Below, piece by piece: positions 29,517 to 37,919 of a stretch of 64,000 nucleotides of DNA (its first letter is position 1; each line of letters opens with the position of its first letter). Below the pieces are notes generated by a model, which was given only the letters and a program-made list of their open reading frames with translations, was not told the origin of the DNA and searched no databases. The stretch is taken from positions 1 through 64,000 of the forward strand of contig JAPLQY010000071.1 in NCBI GenBank assembly GCA_026399475.1, written 5' to 3'. A program made the position numbers and the translations under genes. The DNA comes from Rhodocyclales bacterium (GTDB taxonomy: Bacteria > Pseudomonadota > Gammaproteobacteria > Burkholderiales > Rhodocyclaceae).

Positions 29517-29590
29517 CCCGGGCATCGCGGGATGGGCGCTGCTGGCAATCTCGTGACTGATTCAAAAATGACCTTCCAGGCCGCGCCGCA

Positions 29591-29866
29591 TCACTGCGGC
29601 GTCCACTCTCTCGCTGGCGGCGCAGGAAGCATATCCGCAGCCGCGGAGCGCTCTGAATTGGGGGCTTGCTCGACGCTTCCGGTGGGCGGGTTGCCGCCGG
29701 GCACTTCTTCAACCGGCGGCGCGACATTCGTTTTCGTCGGTATGACCGGCACCCGCTTGGTCACGGGCACGGGCGGCGGTTCGCGCTCGATCCGGCTCTG
29801 CAACTGGAAGTCCGCCACGCCCCACGCGATGGCGAGAAGGAGGATCAGCCAGACGAGTAGTCCCAT
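29591..29866 (-). CDS. Small membrane-anchored Pro-rich protein
   Basis: A possible 91-residue protein with one N-terminal membrane helix (residues 2-18, LVWLILLLAIAWGVADF) and a Pro/Val-rich, low-complexity tail. It starts 13 bases after the dinB stop on the same strand, so it could be cotranscribed. I do not recognise the family. The hydrophobic N-terminus and the spacing support it as real; the tail composition is a caution, since GC-rich DNA easily gives Pro/Ala-rich open frames. Confidence 0.5.
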   Translation of the reverse strand: MGLLVWLILLLAIAWGVADFQLQSRIEREPPPVPVTKRVPVIPTKTNVAPPVEEVPGGNPPTGSVEQAPNSERSAAADMLPAPPAREWTPQ

Positions 29867-29879
29867 TGCGGTGCCCCTG

Positions 29880-31046
29880 TCAGCGGGAGGGCGCAGTCAG
29901 CGGCAGCTCGCCCTGGGGCGATTCATCCACCACCTGCGGTGCGCTGCTCGATGACAGCGCGCTGGCGCGGACTCCAAGCAGGCGCAGTTTCTGCTCCAGC
30001 GGTATTCGGCGCAGGCACTCGCCGGCCGCGCGGCGTATGACGGCCGGGTCGGCGGTAGGATCGGGCAGCGTCAGGTCGCGCGTGACGGTGCGGAAGTCCT
30101 CGAAGCGCAGCTTGATGCCGATGGTGCGCCCGAGGTAGCCCTTGCGCTGGAGATCCCCGGCGACTCGGGTGCATAACTTGGTGAATACCTCGGACAGCGT
30201 GGCGCGGTCGCGGCGTGGGTGGAGGTCGCGCTCGAAGGTGGTTTCGCGGCTTATCGATTTCGGTTCGGAGTAGGTCACTACAGGGCGCTCGTCGATCCCG
30301 CGCGATGCTTCGTGCAACCACTCGGCGTAGCTGCGGCCGAAGTGGTCCTGCAGCATTGCCGGGTCGGCGTTCGCCAGTTCGGCGATGGTCGCGATTCCCA
30401 GCGCAGCGAGTTTCTCGCCGGCCTTGGGGCCGATGCCGTTGATCTTGCGCACCGGCAGCGGCCAGATGCGCAGCGGAATGTCGCTCTCGTCCAGCAGCGT
30501 GAGGCCGTCCGGCTTTTCGAGGTCCGAGCAGATTTTCGACAACAGCTTGTTGGGGCTGATGCCGATCGAGCAGGAGAGCCCGGTAGCGTCCTTCACTGCC
30601 TGCTTGATGCGTTGCGCGAGGGCCAATGTATCGTCGGGCAGGTCGCTCAGGTCGATGTAGATTTCATCAATGCCGCGGTCCTCGATCTGCGGCGTGATGG
30701 CCGCGACGGCGGTCTTGAACAGTCGCGAGTAATGGCGATAGGCGTCGAAGTCGACCGGCAGCAGCATGGCGTCCGGGGCGAGACGCGCCGCCTTCATCAC
30801 GCCCATGCCGGAGAACACGCCCAGCGCACGCGCTTCGTAGGTGGAGGTGGTGATGACGCCGCGCCCGACGTAGTCGCGCAAGCGTGCAAAGCGGCGGCTG
30901 CCGTCGGGAAGCAGTTCCGGCTGGTGGATACTGCGCCCGCCGATCACCACTGGCAGGCCGCGCAGTTCGGGATAGCGCAGCAGTTCGACCGACGCATAGA
31001 AGGCGTCCATGTCCAGGTGCGCGATGCGGCGAGGAGGCGTGTTCAT
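29880..31046 (-). CDS. dinB: DNA polymerase IV
   Basis: A Y-family translesion polymerase. The 388-residue protein shows the catalytic HLDMDAFYASVE (D12), IDEIYIDLSD with the second acidic pair, a helix-hairpin-helix (INGIGPKAGEKLAALG), and the little finger domain in the last 110 residues. The DEIYID spelling replaces the more usual DEAYLD. The ATG at 31046 gives the family N-terminus; longer starts are unlikely. The canonical C-terminal beta-clamp motif is not obvious. Confidence 0.95.
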   Translation of the reverse strand: MNTPPRRIAHLDMDAFYASVELLRYPELRGLPVVIGGRSIHQPELLPDGSRRFARLRDYVGRGVITTSTYEARALGVFSGMGVMKAARLAPDAMLLPVDFDAYRHYSRLFKTAVAAITPQIEDRGIDEIYIDLSDLPDDTLALAQRIKQAVKDATGLSCSIGISPNKLLSKICSDLEKPDGLTLLDESDIPLRIWPLPVRKINGIGPKAGEKLAALGIATIAELANADPAMLQDHFGRSYAEWLHEASRGIDERPVVTYSEPKSISRETTFERDLHPRRDRATLSEVFTKLCTRVAGDLQRKGYLGRTIGIKLRFEDFRTVTRDLTLPDPTADPAVIRRAAGECLRRIPLEQKLRLLGVRASALSSSSAPQVVDESPQGELPLTAPSR

Positions 31047-31149
31047 CGAGAAGCGAAGATACCGCAAAAAAACGGGTTCACTAACGAGCCCCGGCTTTGG
31101 GCTAGGATTGAAACATGTGCACCAACGCAACCGACACGGGGAGCCTCCC

Positions 31150-32325
31150 ATGATCAACGAACTGCTGCCCGCCCTGACCCAGAAAATCGCTGCGTTGCGC
31201 CGCGATATTCACGCCCATCCCGAACTGGCTTTTGACGAGAACCGCACCGCCGCCAAGGTGGCGGATTTTCTCGACGGCCTCGGTCTCGAAGTCCATCGCG
31301 GGATTGCCCGCACCGGCGTGGTGGCGACGCTCTCGCTGGGCACAGGCAAGCGCGCGATCGGCCTGCGCGCCGACATGGATGCGCTGCCGCTTTCGGAGCT
31401 GAATACCTTTCCGCATCATTCGACGCATGAGGGCAAGATGCACGCTTGCGGCCACGATGGCCATACGGCCATGTTGCTGGGCGCGGCCGAGGCCCTGAGC
31501 AAACTGGGGAATTTCGATGGCACCGTGCATTTCATTTTCCAGCCGGCGGAAGAGCATGAGGGCGGCGGCCGTGTGATGGTGGAAGAGGGTTTGTTCGAGC
31601 GCTTTCCGATGGACATGGTGTTCGGCCTGCACAACTGGCCGGGCATGCCGGCCGGCAGCTTCGGGGTTACCGACGGGCCGGTAATGGCGGGTACCGATCG
31701 CTTCGAAATCGAGATCACCGGGCGCGGCGGCCACGCCGCGATGCCGCATCAGGCGGTGGATGTAGTACTGGCGGGCAGTGCGCTGGTGCAGGCCCTGCAA
31801 TCCCTGGTGTCGCGCAACACCGATCCGCTGGCCGCAGCCGTGGTCAGCGTGACACGCTTTCATGCCGGCCACGCCGACAACGTCCTGCCGGAGACGGCCC
31901 TGCTCGGCGGCACGGTGCGCACGCTCAATGGCGAGTTGCAGGATGCCCTCGAGGAGGGTTTGCGCCGCATCTGCAGCGGCATCGAGGCGACCTATCGGGT
32001 GAGCATCGACCTGCGTTACGAGCGTGGCTACCCGCCGACGGTCAATGCGCCCGAGCCGAGTCTCATTGCCCGCGAAGTGGCGCGCGAAGTTGTGTGCGAT
32101 GCGGCGGGCGACGGCCACGTGCTCACGCACCTGCCGCCGAGCATGGGTGCCGAGGATTTTGCCTACCTGGCGCGGGTAGTGCCCGCCTGCTATGTCTGGC
32201 TGGGGAACGGTCCGGGGGAGGGCGGCTGCATGCTGCACAGCCCGCACTATGACTTCAATGACCAGATTATCGCCACCGGCATTCGTTACTGGGTGCGGCT
32301 GGCAGAGCGGGCGCTGGCACCGTAA
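31150..32325 (+). CDS. M20 family amidohydrolase (hippurate hydrolase-like)
   Basis: A 391-residue cytoplasmic dizinc amidohydrolase of the M20D group, cleaving N-acyl amino acids; hippurate is one possible substrate. Metal-site motifs are RADMDALPLSE (73-83), HACGHDGH (Cys100, H102) and PAEEHEGGG (E134/E135); the dimerisation lid has HAAMPHQAVD. The ATG at 31150 follows GGGGAGCCTCCC. The gene diverges from dinB and is followed at once by an 18-bp inverted repeat. Confidence 0.92.
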   Translation: MINELLPALTQKIAALRRDIHAHPELAFDENRTAAKVADFLDGLGLEVHRGIARTGVVATLSLGTGKRAIGLRADMDALPLSELNTFPHHSTHEGKMHACGHDGHTAMLLGAAEALSKLGNFDGTVHFIFQPAEEHEGGGRVMVEEGLFERFPMDMVFGLHNWPGMPAGSFGVTDGPVMAGTDRFEIEITGRGGHAAMPHQAVDVVLAGSALVQALQSLVSRNTDPLAAAVVSVTRFHAGHADNVLPETALLGGTVRTLNGELQDALEEGLRRICSGIEATYRVSIDLRYERGYPPTVNAPEPSLIAREVAREVVCDAAGDGHVLTHLPPSMGAEDFAYLARVVPACYVWLGNGPGEGGCMLHSPHYDFNDQIIATGIRYWVRLAERALAP

Positions 32326-32373
32326 GAGCGAGCTTGCTCGCGATGGACGGGTGATTCGCGAGCAAGCTCGCTC
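32326..32373. repeat. REP-like inverted repeat
   Basis: GAGCGAGCTTGCTCGCGA (32326-32343) and its exact reverse complement (32356-32373) flank a 12-base spacer. It begins one base after the M20 stop codon. There is no T-run, so it is more like a REP-type dispersed palindrome than a terminator. Similar GCGAGCAAGCTCGC sequences are known as REPs in Pseudomonas. Only one copy occurs in this window. Confidence 0.75.
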
Positions 32374-32398
32374 CGACAGCCAGGCGAAGCGACGTCCC

Positions 32399-32433
32399 GT
32401 AGAAACAACAACGGGCAGCCTGGCTGCCCGTTG
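32399..32433 (-). terminator. terminator of efp
   Basis: A perfect 11-bp stem CAACGGGCAGC (32409-32419) / GCTGCCCGTTG (32423-32433) with a 3-base loop. On the minus strand it is followed by TTGTTTCT, and it lies 22 bases after the efp stop. On the plus strand it is followed by CTTTGT, so it may also stop readthrough from the M20 gene. Confidence 0.82.
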
Positions 32434-32455
32434 CTTTGTACGGCGAGGCCGAAGA

Positions 32456-33016
32456 TTACTTGATGACGCGGTTGCGATACTCGCCGGTGCGCGTGTCGAT
32501 TTCGATCCTGTTGCCGATCTCGACGAACAGCGGGACGGGGAGCGTCATCCCGGTGCTGATCTTGGCCGGCTTCATGACTTTGCCGGAAGTGTCGCCCTTG
32601 ACGGCGGGTTCGGTGTAGATCACTTCACGCACCACGCTGTTGGGCATTTCAACCGAGATGGGTTTGTCGTCGTAGAACACCACTTCGACGGGCATGCCGT
32701 CCTCGATGTAGTTCACCGCATCGCTCATGTTTTCGCCCTCGACTTCGTACTGGTTGTACTCGGCGTCCATGAACACATACATCGGATCGGCGAAATAGGA
32801 ATAGGTGCATTCCTTGCGCTCGGGCACCACCTGCTCGAACTTGTCGTCGGCCTTGTAGATGGCTTCTGACGCGGCGCCTGTGAGGAGATTCTTGAACTTG
32901 AATTTGACGACCGCAGAGCTGCGGCCACCTTTGTTGTATTCGGCCTTTTGCACGACGAGAGGGTCGTTGCCGACCAATACGACGTTGCCGGCACGGAGTT
33001 CCTGGGCGGTTTTCAT
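32456..33016 (-). CDS. efp: Elongation factor P (Arg32 type)
   Basis: EF-P enters stalled ribosomes and promotes peptide bonds at polyproline stretches. The 186-residue protein has three OB-like domains. The loop reaching the peptidyl-transferase centre reads [11 protein letters not shown], with Arg at position 32 rather than the Lys34 used in E. coli. This is the residue that EarP rhamnosylates, and earP is the next gene upstream, 34 bases away on the same strand. The N-terminal [11 protein letters not shown] is typical. Confidence 0.97.
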   Translation of the reverse strand: MKTAQELRAGNVVLVGNDPLVVQKAEYNKGGRSSAVVKFKFKNLLTGAASEAIYKADDKFEQVVPERKECTYSYFADPMYVFMDAEYNQYEVEGENMSDAVNYIEDGMPVEVVFYDDKPISVEMPNSVVREVIYTEPAVKGDTSGKVMKPAKISTGMTLPVPLFVEIGNRIEIDTRTGEYRNRVIK

Positions 33017-33050
33017 GGCTATGCTTCCTGCGGCTGAAATTTGTAACCCA

Positions 33051-34106
33051 CTATTTTAGCCGCTCAAGGCAGAACTGCACAAGCCTGCTGGCGAGATCCC
33101 GGCGGGCGGCGAGTGTCCTGGCCCATTGCAGCATCGGCGCGCCCAGCGCGGGCAGGCTTGCAGCGAAATCAGGCCAATCGAGGGTTCCCGCGCCGTTCCA
33201 GGCCTGCCAGAAGGCTCCCAAAGCGGTGCCGGCGGGGTGAATCGCCAAGAACGCATCAAGCTTTTTCAGATGGGCCGCATCGGTTTGCGGGTAGATCTGC
33301 CAGACGAAGGGCTTGCCCGCCCACTGGGCACGGACGAAGGAATCCTCGCCGCGGACAAAGTTGAGGTCGCAGGCCCAGAGCAGGTCGTCGTAGCGGGCCT
33401 GGGGCAGGAACGGCAGGGAATGCAGGCTCAGGGAGCCGATAGCTTGCGCAACTTCGCTGCTGCCCGGCCGCAGCACCCGGATCGGTCGGTCCGAATTCGT
33501 CCAGGCCGTCACCAGATCAGGCAGGGCCGGGTTCGGGTAGCTAAACAGCGAAATCGTCAGTTCATCCTGTGCTCTGGGCGGCAGGCCAAGTTCGGCGCGA
33601 AAGGCCGACTCGTCGAAGTCCTTTCGTCGCGCATCGTAGTCGCGCTCGCGCAACAGCCCGCCGGTGGCTTCGTCAAAGCCCGGGAAGAAGAAGTATTTGA
33701 CGAGCGGCAGCCGCGGATGCGGCGAACTCATGGCGTGGCAGCCGGTGACCCAACTTTCGGCCGAGAGGTATTCGAGATTGAGCCAGACTGGCGGCTGACT
33801 GCGGGTCGCCATGGCCTCGACGTAGGCCTGCGGCAACGCACAGGCGAAAGCTTCGATGACCACGTCGGCGCATTCCGTGGCGAGCCAGGGCACGGGCCAG
33901 GGGGTTAGCCAGACGCGGACATCCACCGGGCTGGCTGCATAATCCGGCGCCAGTTGCAGCAAGGGCGCCGCATCATCGATCCACAGCCGTACCTGCCAGC
34001 CGTGCTCGCTGGCCAATTGACGTGCCAGCCGCCAGCAGACACCTGCATCGCCGTAGTTATCGACGACCGCGCAGAAAATGTCGCAGCGAGTTGGCTTGTT
34101 GGTCAT
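33051..34106 (-). CDS. earP: EF-P arginine rhamnosyltransferase
   Basis: EarP transfers rhamnose from dTDP-rhamnose to Arg32 of EF-P, needed for its activity. The 351-residue GT-B protein carries [20 protein letters not shown] with D16 and D20, and [16 protein letters not shown], which together hold the residues known to bind and activate the sugar. The ATG at 34106 gives the family N-terminus; earlier starts run into the divergent glycosylase gene. It lies upstream of efp in a two-gene operon, so substrate and modifier are made together. Confidence 0.95.
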   Translation of the reverse strand: MTNKPTRCDIFCAVVDNYGDAGVCWRLARQLASEHGWQVRLWIDDAAPLLQLAPDYAASPVDVRVWLTPWPVPWLATECADVVIEAFACALPQAYVEAMATRSQPPVWLNLEYLSAESWVTGCHAMSSPHPRLPLVKYFFFPGFDEATGGLLRERDYDARRKDFDESAFRAELGLPPRAQDELTISLFSYPNPALPDLVTAWTNSDRPIRVLRPGSSEVAQAIGSLSLHSLPFLPQARYDDLLWACDLNFVRGEDSFVRAQWAGKPFVWQIYPQTDAAHLKKLDAFLAIHPAGTALGAFWQAWNGAGTLDWPDFAASLPALGAPMLQWARTLAARRDLASRLVQFCLERLK

Positions 34107-34128
34107 GGCGAGGCGGTATCCTAGCCCA

Positions 34129-34761
34129 ATGGACGAACTCTTAGGTTGTACCGATTGCCCGCGACTGGCAGGATTTCTGGCCGACGTGCGTAGCCGCAAT
34201 CCCGATTACCACGCCCGCCCGGTATTAGCTTTCGGCGATCCGCGGGCGCGCCTGTTGATCGTCGGCCTCGCACCCGGCATGCATGGCGCCAATCGCACGG
34301 GACGGCCCTTCACCGGCGACTTTGCCGGCATCCTGCTTTACGAAACGTTGCATGCCTTCGGTTTTGGCTCGAAGCCGGAATCGCTGTCCGCGGATGATGA
34401 TCTGCGCCTGGTTGATTGCCGTATCACCAACGCCGTGAAATGCCTGCCGCCGGAAAACAAGCCGGAGCCGGTCGAGATCAGGACCTGCAACCACTACCTC
34501 GCAGCAGAGTTGCAGGCGTCACCGGATGTGCGGGTAATCCTTGCGCTGGGGCTGGTGGCGCACAAGGCGGTGCTGATGGCGCTGGGCCTAAAGCAATCGG
34601 CGCTGGTCTTCGGCCATGGCGCGCGTCACGTCTTGCCCGATGGCCGCATCCTGATCGACAGCTACCATTGCAGCCGCTACAACACCCAAACCCGCCGTCT
34701 GACCAGCGCAGCTTTTCAGAATGTCTTCCGCAGCATCCGTGCCGAGCTCGACGCCGCCTAG
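34129..34761 (+). CDS. Uracil-DNA glycosylase, family 5
   Basis: A 210-residue iron-sulfur DNA glycosylase resembling UdgB. The motif GLAPGMHGANRTGRPFTGD (46-64) is diagnostic; family 5 lacks the polar catalytic residue of family 4 and acts on uracil, hypoxanthine and other deaminated bases. Cys7, Cys10, Cys105 and Cys120 fit the [4Fe-4S] cluster. The ATG at 34129 is 22 bases from the divergent earP start. The last 41 bases overlap the proposed start of uvrC. Confidence 0.92.
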   Translation: MDELLGCTDCPRLAGFLADVRSRNPDYHARPVLAFGDPRARLLIVGLAPGMHGANRTGRPFTGDFAGILLYETLHAFGFGSKPESLSADDDLRLVDCRITNAVKCLPPENKPEPVEIRTCNHYLAAELQASPDVRVILALGLVAHKAVLMALGLKQSALVFGHGARHVLPDGRILIDSYHCSRYNTQTRRLTSAAFQNVFRSIRAELDAA

Positions 34762-36550
34762 GCTGGCTTTCGACAGCCAGGAGTTTCTCGCGACGCTGAC
34801 CGATGCGCCGGGCGTGTATCGCATGCTCGATGCGGAACGCAAGGTCTTGTATGTCGGCAAGGCGAAGAATCTGAAGAAGCGCGTCTCTTCCTATTTCAAC
34901 AGGACTAGCCACAGCCCGCGCATCGCGCTGATGCTGCAACAGGTGGCCGCCATGGAAGTCACGGCGACGCGCTCCGAGGCCGAGGCGCTGATCCTCGAAA
35001 ACACCCTGATCAAGAAGCTGGCGCCGAAGTACAACATCCTCTTTCGCGACGACAAATCCTATCCTTACATTGGCCTCGGTGGCAAAGACGGCGGCGGCGA
35101 GTTTCCGCGCCTGTTCTACCATCGCGGGCCTTTCGAGAAGAAGTCGCAGTACTTCGGCCCGTTCCCCAACGGCTTGGCGGTGCGCGAGAGCATTCAGCTG
35201 ATCCAGAAAAGCTTTCTGCTGCGCACTTGCGAAGAGTCGGTGTTTGCCCATCGCTCGCGGCCCTGCCTGATGCATCAGATCAAGCGCTGTAAGGCGCCCT
35301 GCGTGGGCCTGGTATCGAAGCAGGACTATGCTGCCGATGTGCGGCTGGCCGAGATGTTCCTGCGCGGCAGGCACTCCGAGGTGATCGAGGGCCTGACCGG
35401 GCAGATGGAGGTCGCAGCGACGGAGCTTCGCTTCGAGGAAGCCGCCGCCTTGCGCGACCAGATCAGGGCGCTGCAGGCCGTGCTGCATCGCCAGTACGTC
35501 AGTTCGACCACGGACGCCGACGTCGACATCATTGTCGCGGTGGTCGAACGCAGCAGTCTGTGCGTCAATCTGGCGATGGTGCGCGGTGGCCTGCACCTGG
35601 GCGACCGGGCCTATTTCCCGCAGGTGGCGGCTGAGGCGGAAGCCGGCGAAGGCCTGGCGGCCTTTGTCGCCCAGCACTACATCGAGCAACCGGCGCCGGC
35701 GCGGCTGATTCTGAGCCCGCATCCGATAGAGGATCTTCCCGAAGGTGTGAATGCCGGGCCGCCGAAGAACGAGATGGAGCGCGCCTGGGTCGAGATGGCG
35801 GTGACCAATGCGCGGTTGGCGGTGCAGGCGCGCTGGCAGGCAAAGGCCCGCAGCAGCGGGCGTCTGGCGGCCCTGCAGGAGGCGCTCGACATGGCCGAGC
35901 CACCGCGTCGCATCGAATGCTTTGACATCAGCCACACCATGGGCGAAGGCACCGTGGCGTCCTGCGTGGTCTGTGTCGATGGGGCAATGAAAAAGGGCGA
36001 CTACCGCCGCTTCAACATTGAAGGCATACAGCCCGGCGATGACTACGCAGCGATGCGCCAGGCGCTGACCCGGCGCTACGAGAAAGTCGCCACGGGGGAG
36101 ACGGTGGCGCCCGACCTGGTGCTGATCGACGGTGGCAAGGGTCAGCACCGCGTGGCACGTGAGGTCTTTGCCGAGCTGGGCCTGGACCATCTGGCCAGCA
36201 TCGGCGTGGCCAAGGGCGAGGACAGAAAGCCAGGACTGGAAACACTCTTCGTCCATGGCCGCAGCATGCCGCTACAATTGGGCATGGATCATCCCGGTTT
36301 TCACCTGATACAGGAAATTCGCGACGAGGCGCATCGCTTTGCCATCGTCGGTCATCGGGCTCGGCGTGCGAAAGTTCGCGGACGTTCCAGGCTCGAAGAC
36401 GTGGCGGGTGTCGGGCCGGCGCGGCGCAAGAAGCTTATGGCGCAGTTTGGCGGCCTCGATGGCGTCAAGGCGGCGACGATCGAAGACCTGTGTCGCGTCG
36501 ATGGAATTTCGCGGCGACTGGCAGAAGAAATACACAAGACATTGAGATGA
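34721..36550 (+). CDS. uvrC: Excinuclease ABC subunit C
   Basis: UvrC makes both incisions in nucleotide excision repair. The 609-residue protein has a GIY-YIG domain (GVYRMLDAERKVLYVGKAKN, about 30-50), a UVR UvrB-binding domain (about 220-255), an RNase H-like 5'-incision domain (from ECFDISHTMGEGTVASC) and two C-terminal HhH motifs (EDVAGVGPARRKKL and VDGISRRLAEEI). The ATG at 34721 overlaps the glycosylase by 41 bases; a GTG at 34739 is an alternative start. pgsA follows after one base. Confidence 0.96.
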   Translation: MSSAASVPSSTPPRLAFDSQEFLATLTDAPGVYRMLDAERKVLYVGKAKNLKKRVSSYFNRTSHSPRIALMLQQVAAMEVTATRSEAEALILENTLIKKLAPKYNILFRDDKSYPYIGLGGKDGGGEFPRLFYHRGPFEKKSQYFGPFPNGLAVRESIQLIQKSFLLRTCEESVFAHRSRPCLMHQIKRCKAPCVGLVSKQDYAADVRLAEMFLRGRHSEVIEGLTGQMEVAATELRFEEAAALRDQIRALQAVLHRQYVSSTTDADVDIIVAVVERSSLCVNLAMVRGGLHLGDRAYFPQVAAEAEAGEGLAAFVAQHYIEQPAPARLILSPHPIEDLPEGVNAGPPKNEMERAWVEMAVTNARLAVQARWQAKARSSGRLAALQEALDMAEPPRRIECFDISHTMGEGTVASCVVCVDGAMKKGDYRRFNIEGIQPGDDYAAMRQALTRRYEKVATGETVAPDLVLIDGGKGQHRVAREVFAELGLDHLASIGVAKGEDRKPGLETLFVHGRSMPLQLGMDHPGFHLIQEIRDEAHRFAIVGHRARRAKVRGRSRLEDVAGVGPARRKKLMAQFGGLDGVKAATIEDLCRVDGISRRLAEEIHKTLR

Positions 36551-36551
36551 C

Positions 36552-37115
36552 ATGCCGCTGAACATTCCGAACCTGCTGACGTGGGCCCGCATTCTCCTGA
36601 TTCCGCTGGTGGTGGGAGTGTTTTACCTGCCGCTGACCGCGACCGAACAGAACTTCGTGGCGACCGCTGCCTTTCTGGTCGCCGCCGTAACGGACTGGGT
36701 GGACGGATGGCTGGCGCGCAAGCTGAATCAGACCTCGGCTTTCGGCGCTTTCCTTGATCCGGTGGCGGACAAGCTGATGGTGGCCGCCGCGCTGGTCATG
36801 CTGGTGGAATTGAATCGTGCCGACGCCATGCTGGCCTTCATCATCATCGGCCGAGAGATTGCGATCTCGGCCTTGCGCGAATGGATGGCGAAGATCGGTT
36901 CGGCGAAAAGCGTCGCGGTGTCGCTGATCGGAAAACTGAAAACCATTGCGCAGATGACGGCGATTCCAATGTTGCTGTGGCACACGCCGATCGGACCGAT
37001 CAACGTGCATCTGGTCGGCACCTGGTCGCTCTGGATTGCGGCGCTACTGACGCTGTGGTCGATGGTTTACTACCTCAAAATGGCATGGCCCGAACTCTCG
37101 GCCCGCGATCGTTGA
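36552..37115 (+). CDS. pgsA: CDP-diacylglycerol-glycerol-3-phosphate phosphatidyltransferase
   Basis: PgsA makes phosphatidylglycerol phosphate from CDP-diacylglycerol and glycerol 3-phosphate in the inner membrane. The 187-residue protein has about five membrane segments and the CDP-alcohol phosphotransferase signature across about 46-75 (DGWLAR, then GAFLDPVADK). It follows uvrC as in E. coli and precedes the same tRNA triplet. Its stop codon lies within the -35 box of the tRNA promoter. Confidence 0.97.
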   Translation: MPLNIPNLLTWARILLIPLVVGVFYLPLTATEQNFVATAAFLVAAVTDWVDGWLARKLNQTSAFGAFLDPVADKLMVAAALVMLVELNRADAMLAFIIIGREIAISALREWMAKIGSAKSVAVSLIGKLKTIAQMTAIPMLLWHTPIGPINVHLVGTWSLWIAALLTLWSMVYYLKMAWPELSARDR

Positions 37116-37139
37116 CACCTCGAATGCGAACGCTATAAT
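37112..37139 (+). promoter_or_regulatory. sigma-70 promoter of the tRNA operon
   Basis: TTGACA (37112-37117) and TATAAT (37134-37139) are both perfect consensus boxes, 16 bases apart. Transcription would start about 7 bases after the -10, close to the tRNA-Gly 5' end at 37153. The -35 overlaps the pgsA stop codon. The bases between -10 and the start are GC-rich (GCGCGCC), as in stringently controlled promoters. Confidence 0.9.
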
Positions 37140-37152
37140 GCGCGCCTGTTCT

Positions 37153-37228
37153 GCGGGAGTAGCTCAGTTGGTAGAGCGCAACCTTGCCAAGGTTGAGGTC
37201 GAGAGTTCGAGACTCTTCTCCCGCTCCA
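37153..37228 (+). tRNA. glyW: tRNA-Gly (GCC)
   Basis: 76 bases with a 7-bp acceptor stem GCGGGAG/CTCCCGC, a D arm, anticodon GCC (37186-37188), T loop TTCGAGA and an encoded CCA end. It occupies the position of glyW in the E. coli glyW-cysT-leuZ operon after pgsA. Confidence 0.97.
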
Positions 37229-37235
37229 GATTCCT

Positions 37236-37263
37236 GGGGGAAAGCAAATGCTTTCCCCCTTTT
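37236..37263 (+). terminator. terminator-like hairpin inside the tRNA operon
   Basis: A perfect 10-bp stem GGGGGAAAGC (37236-37245) / GCTTTCCCCC (37250-37259) with AAAT loop and TTTT tail. It sits between tRNA-Gly and tRNA-Cys, where readthrough would be expected. No good promoter is evident between it and tRNA-Cys. Confidence 0.85.
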
Positions 37264-37286
37264 AGCTTCAGGTTCAAGTCCTTCGC

Positions 37287-37360
37287 GGCGCGATGGCAGA
37301 GTGGTTATGCAGCGGCCTGCAAAGCCGTGTACCTCGGTTCGATTCCGGGTCGCGCCTCCA
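37287..37360 (+). tRNA. cysT: tRNA-Cys (GCA)
   Basis: 74 bases: acceptor GGCGCGA/TCGCGCC, anticodon GCA (37319-37321) in loop CTGCAAA, T arm CTCGG-TTCGATT-CCGGG and encoded CCA. Second gene of the operon, downstream of the terminator-like hairpin. Confidence 0.97.
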
Positions 37361-37389
37361 GTGTTCCCCCGCGTCGAGCAATATCTCGG

Positions 37390-37474
37390 GCCCGGATGGT
37401 GAAATTGGTATACACAAGGGACTTAAAATCCCTCGGCGCAAGCCATACCGGTTCAAGTCCGGTTCCGGGCACCA
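37390..37474 (+). tRNA. leuZ: tRNA-Leu (TAA)
   Basis: 85 bases with acceptor GCCCGGA/TCCGGGC, anticodon TAA (37424-37426) in loop CTTAAAA, an extended variable arm (class II) and encoded CCA. Third gene of the operon; the CDS start of the DUF1178 gene follows 13 bases later. Confidence 0.97.
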
Positions 37475-37487
37475 GTCACTCAAACGC

Positions 37488-37919
37488 GTGATAGTTCTCA
37501 ATCTTCTCTGCGATCGCGGACATCATTTTGAAGGGTGGTTTGCTTCGGGCGAGGCTTTTCGCAGCCAAAGCGAACGCCGCCTGGTGCATTGCCCCCAATG
37601 TCAGACGTCGTCGATTGCTCAATTGCCGTCGGCGCCGCACGTCAAGCGTGGCGGCGCTGAGCCCGAGACGCCTCAAAATACTGCAATGCCGGTTGCTGCG
37701 CATGGCATGGCACAGTTGCATCATGCCCTGGTAAAAATGGCGAGGCAGGCGGAGAACGTCGGTGAACGTTTTCCGGAGGAGGCGCGACGCATTCACTATG
37801 ACGAAGCTCCGGCACGCAATATTCGCGGCTTGGCGAGTGCCGATGAAACCCGTGAACTTCTCGACGAAGGAATTTTTGTCCTCCCGGCGCCTGTCCCGCC
37901 GGAAGACGAATTTCATTGA
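37488..37919 (+). CDS. DUF1178 family protein
   Basis: A 143-residue cytoplasmic protein of unknown function, common in proteobacteria. The N-terminus resembles a small zinc ribbon: LLCDRGHHFEGWF, then HCPQCQT about residue 37, with a helical C-terminal half containing RRIHYDEAPARNIRGLAS, strongly conserved in the family. A GTG at 37488 gives the family N-terminus; the frame is open upstream but through tRNA genes. It lies only 13 bases after tRNA-Leu, suggesting it is transcribed with the tRNA operon. Confidence 0.85.
   Translation: MIVLNLLCDRGHHFEGWFASGEAFRSQSERRLVHCPQCQTSSIAQLPSAPHVKRGGAEPETPQNTAMPVAAHGMAQLHHALVKMARQAENVGERFPEEARRIHYDEAPARNIRGLASADETRELLDEGIFVLPAPVPPEDEFH

Noticed and set aside
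32326-32373. 18-bp inverted repeat as terminator of the M20 gene
   Set aside because: No T-run follows on either strand and the 12-base loop is long; the better terminator is the stem at 32409-32433.
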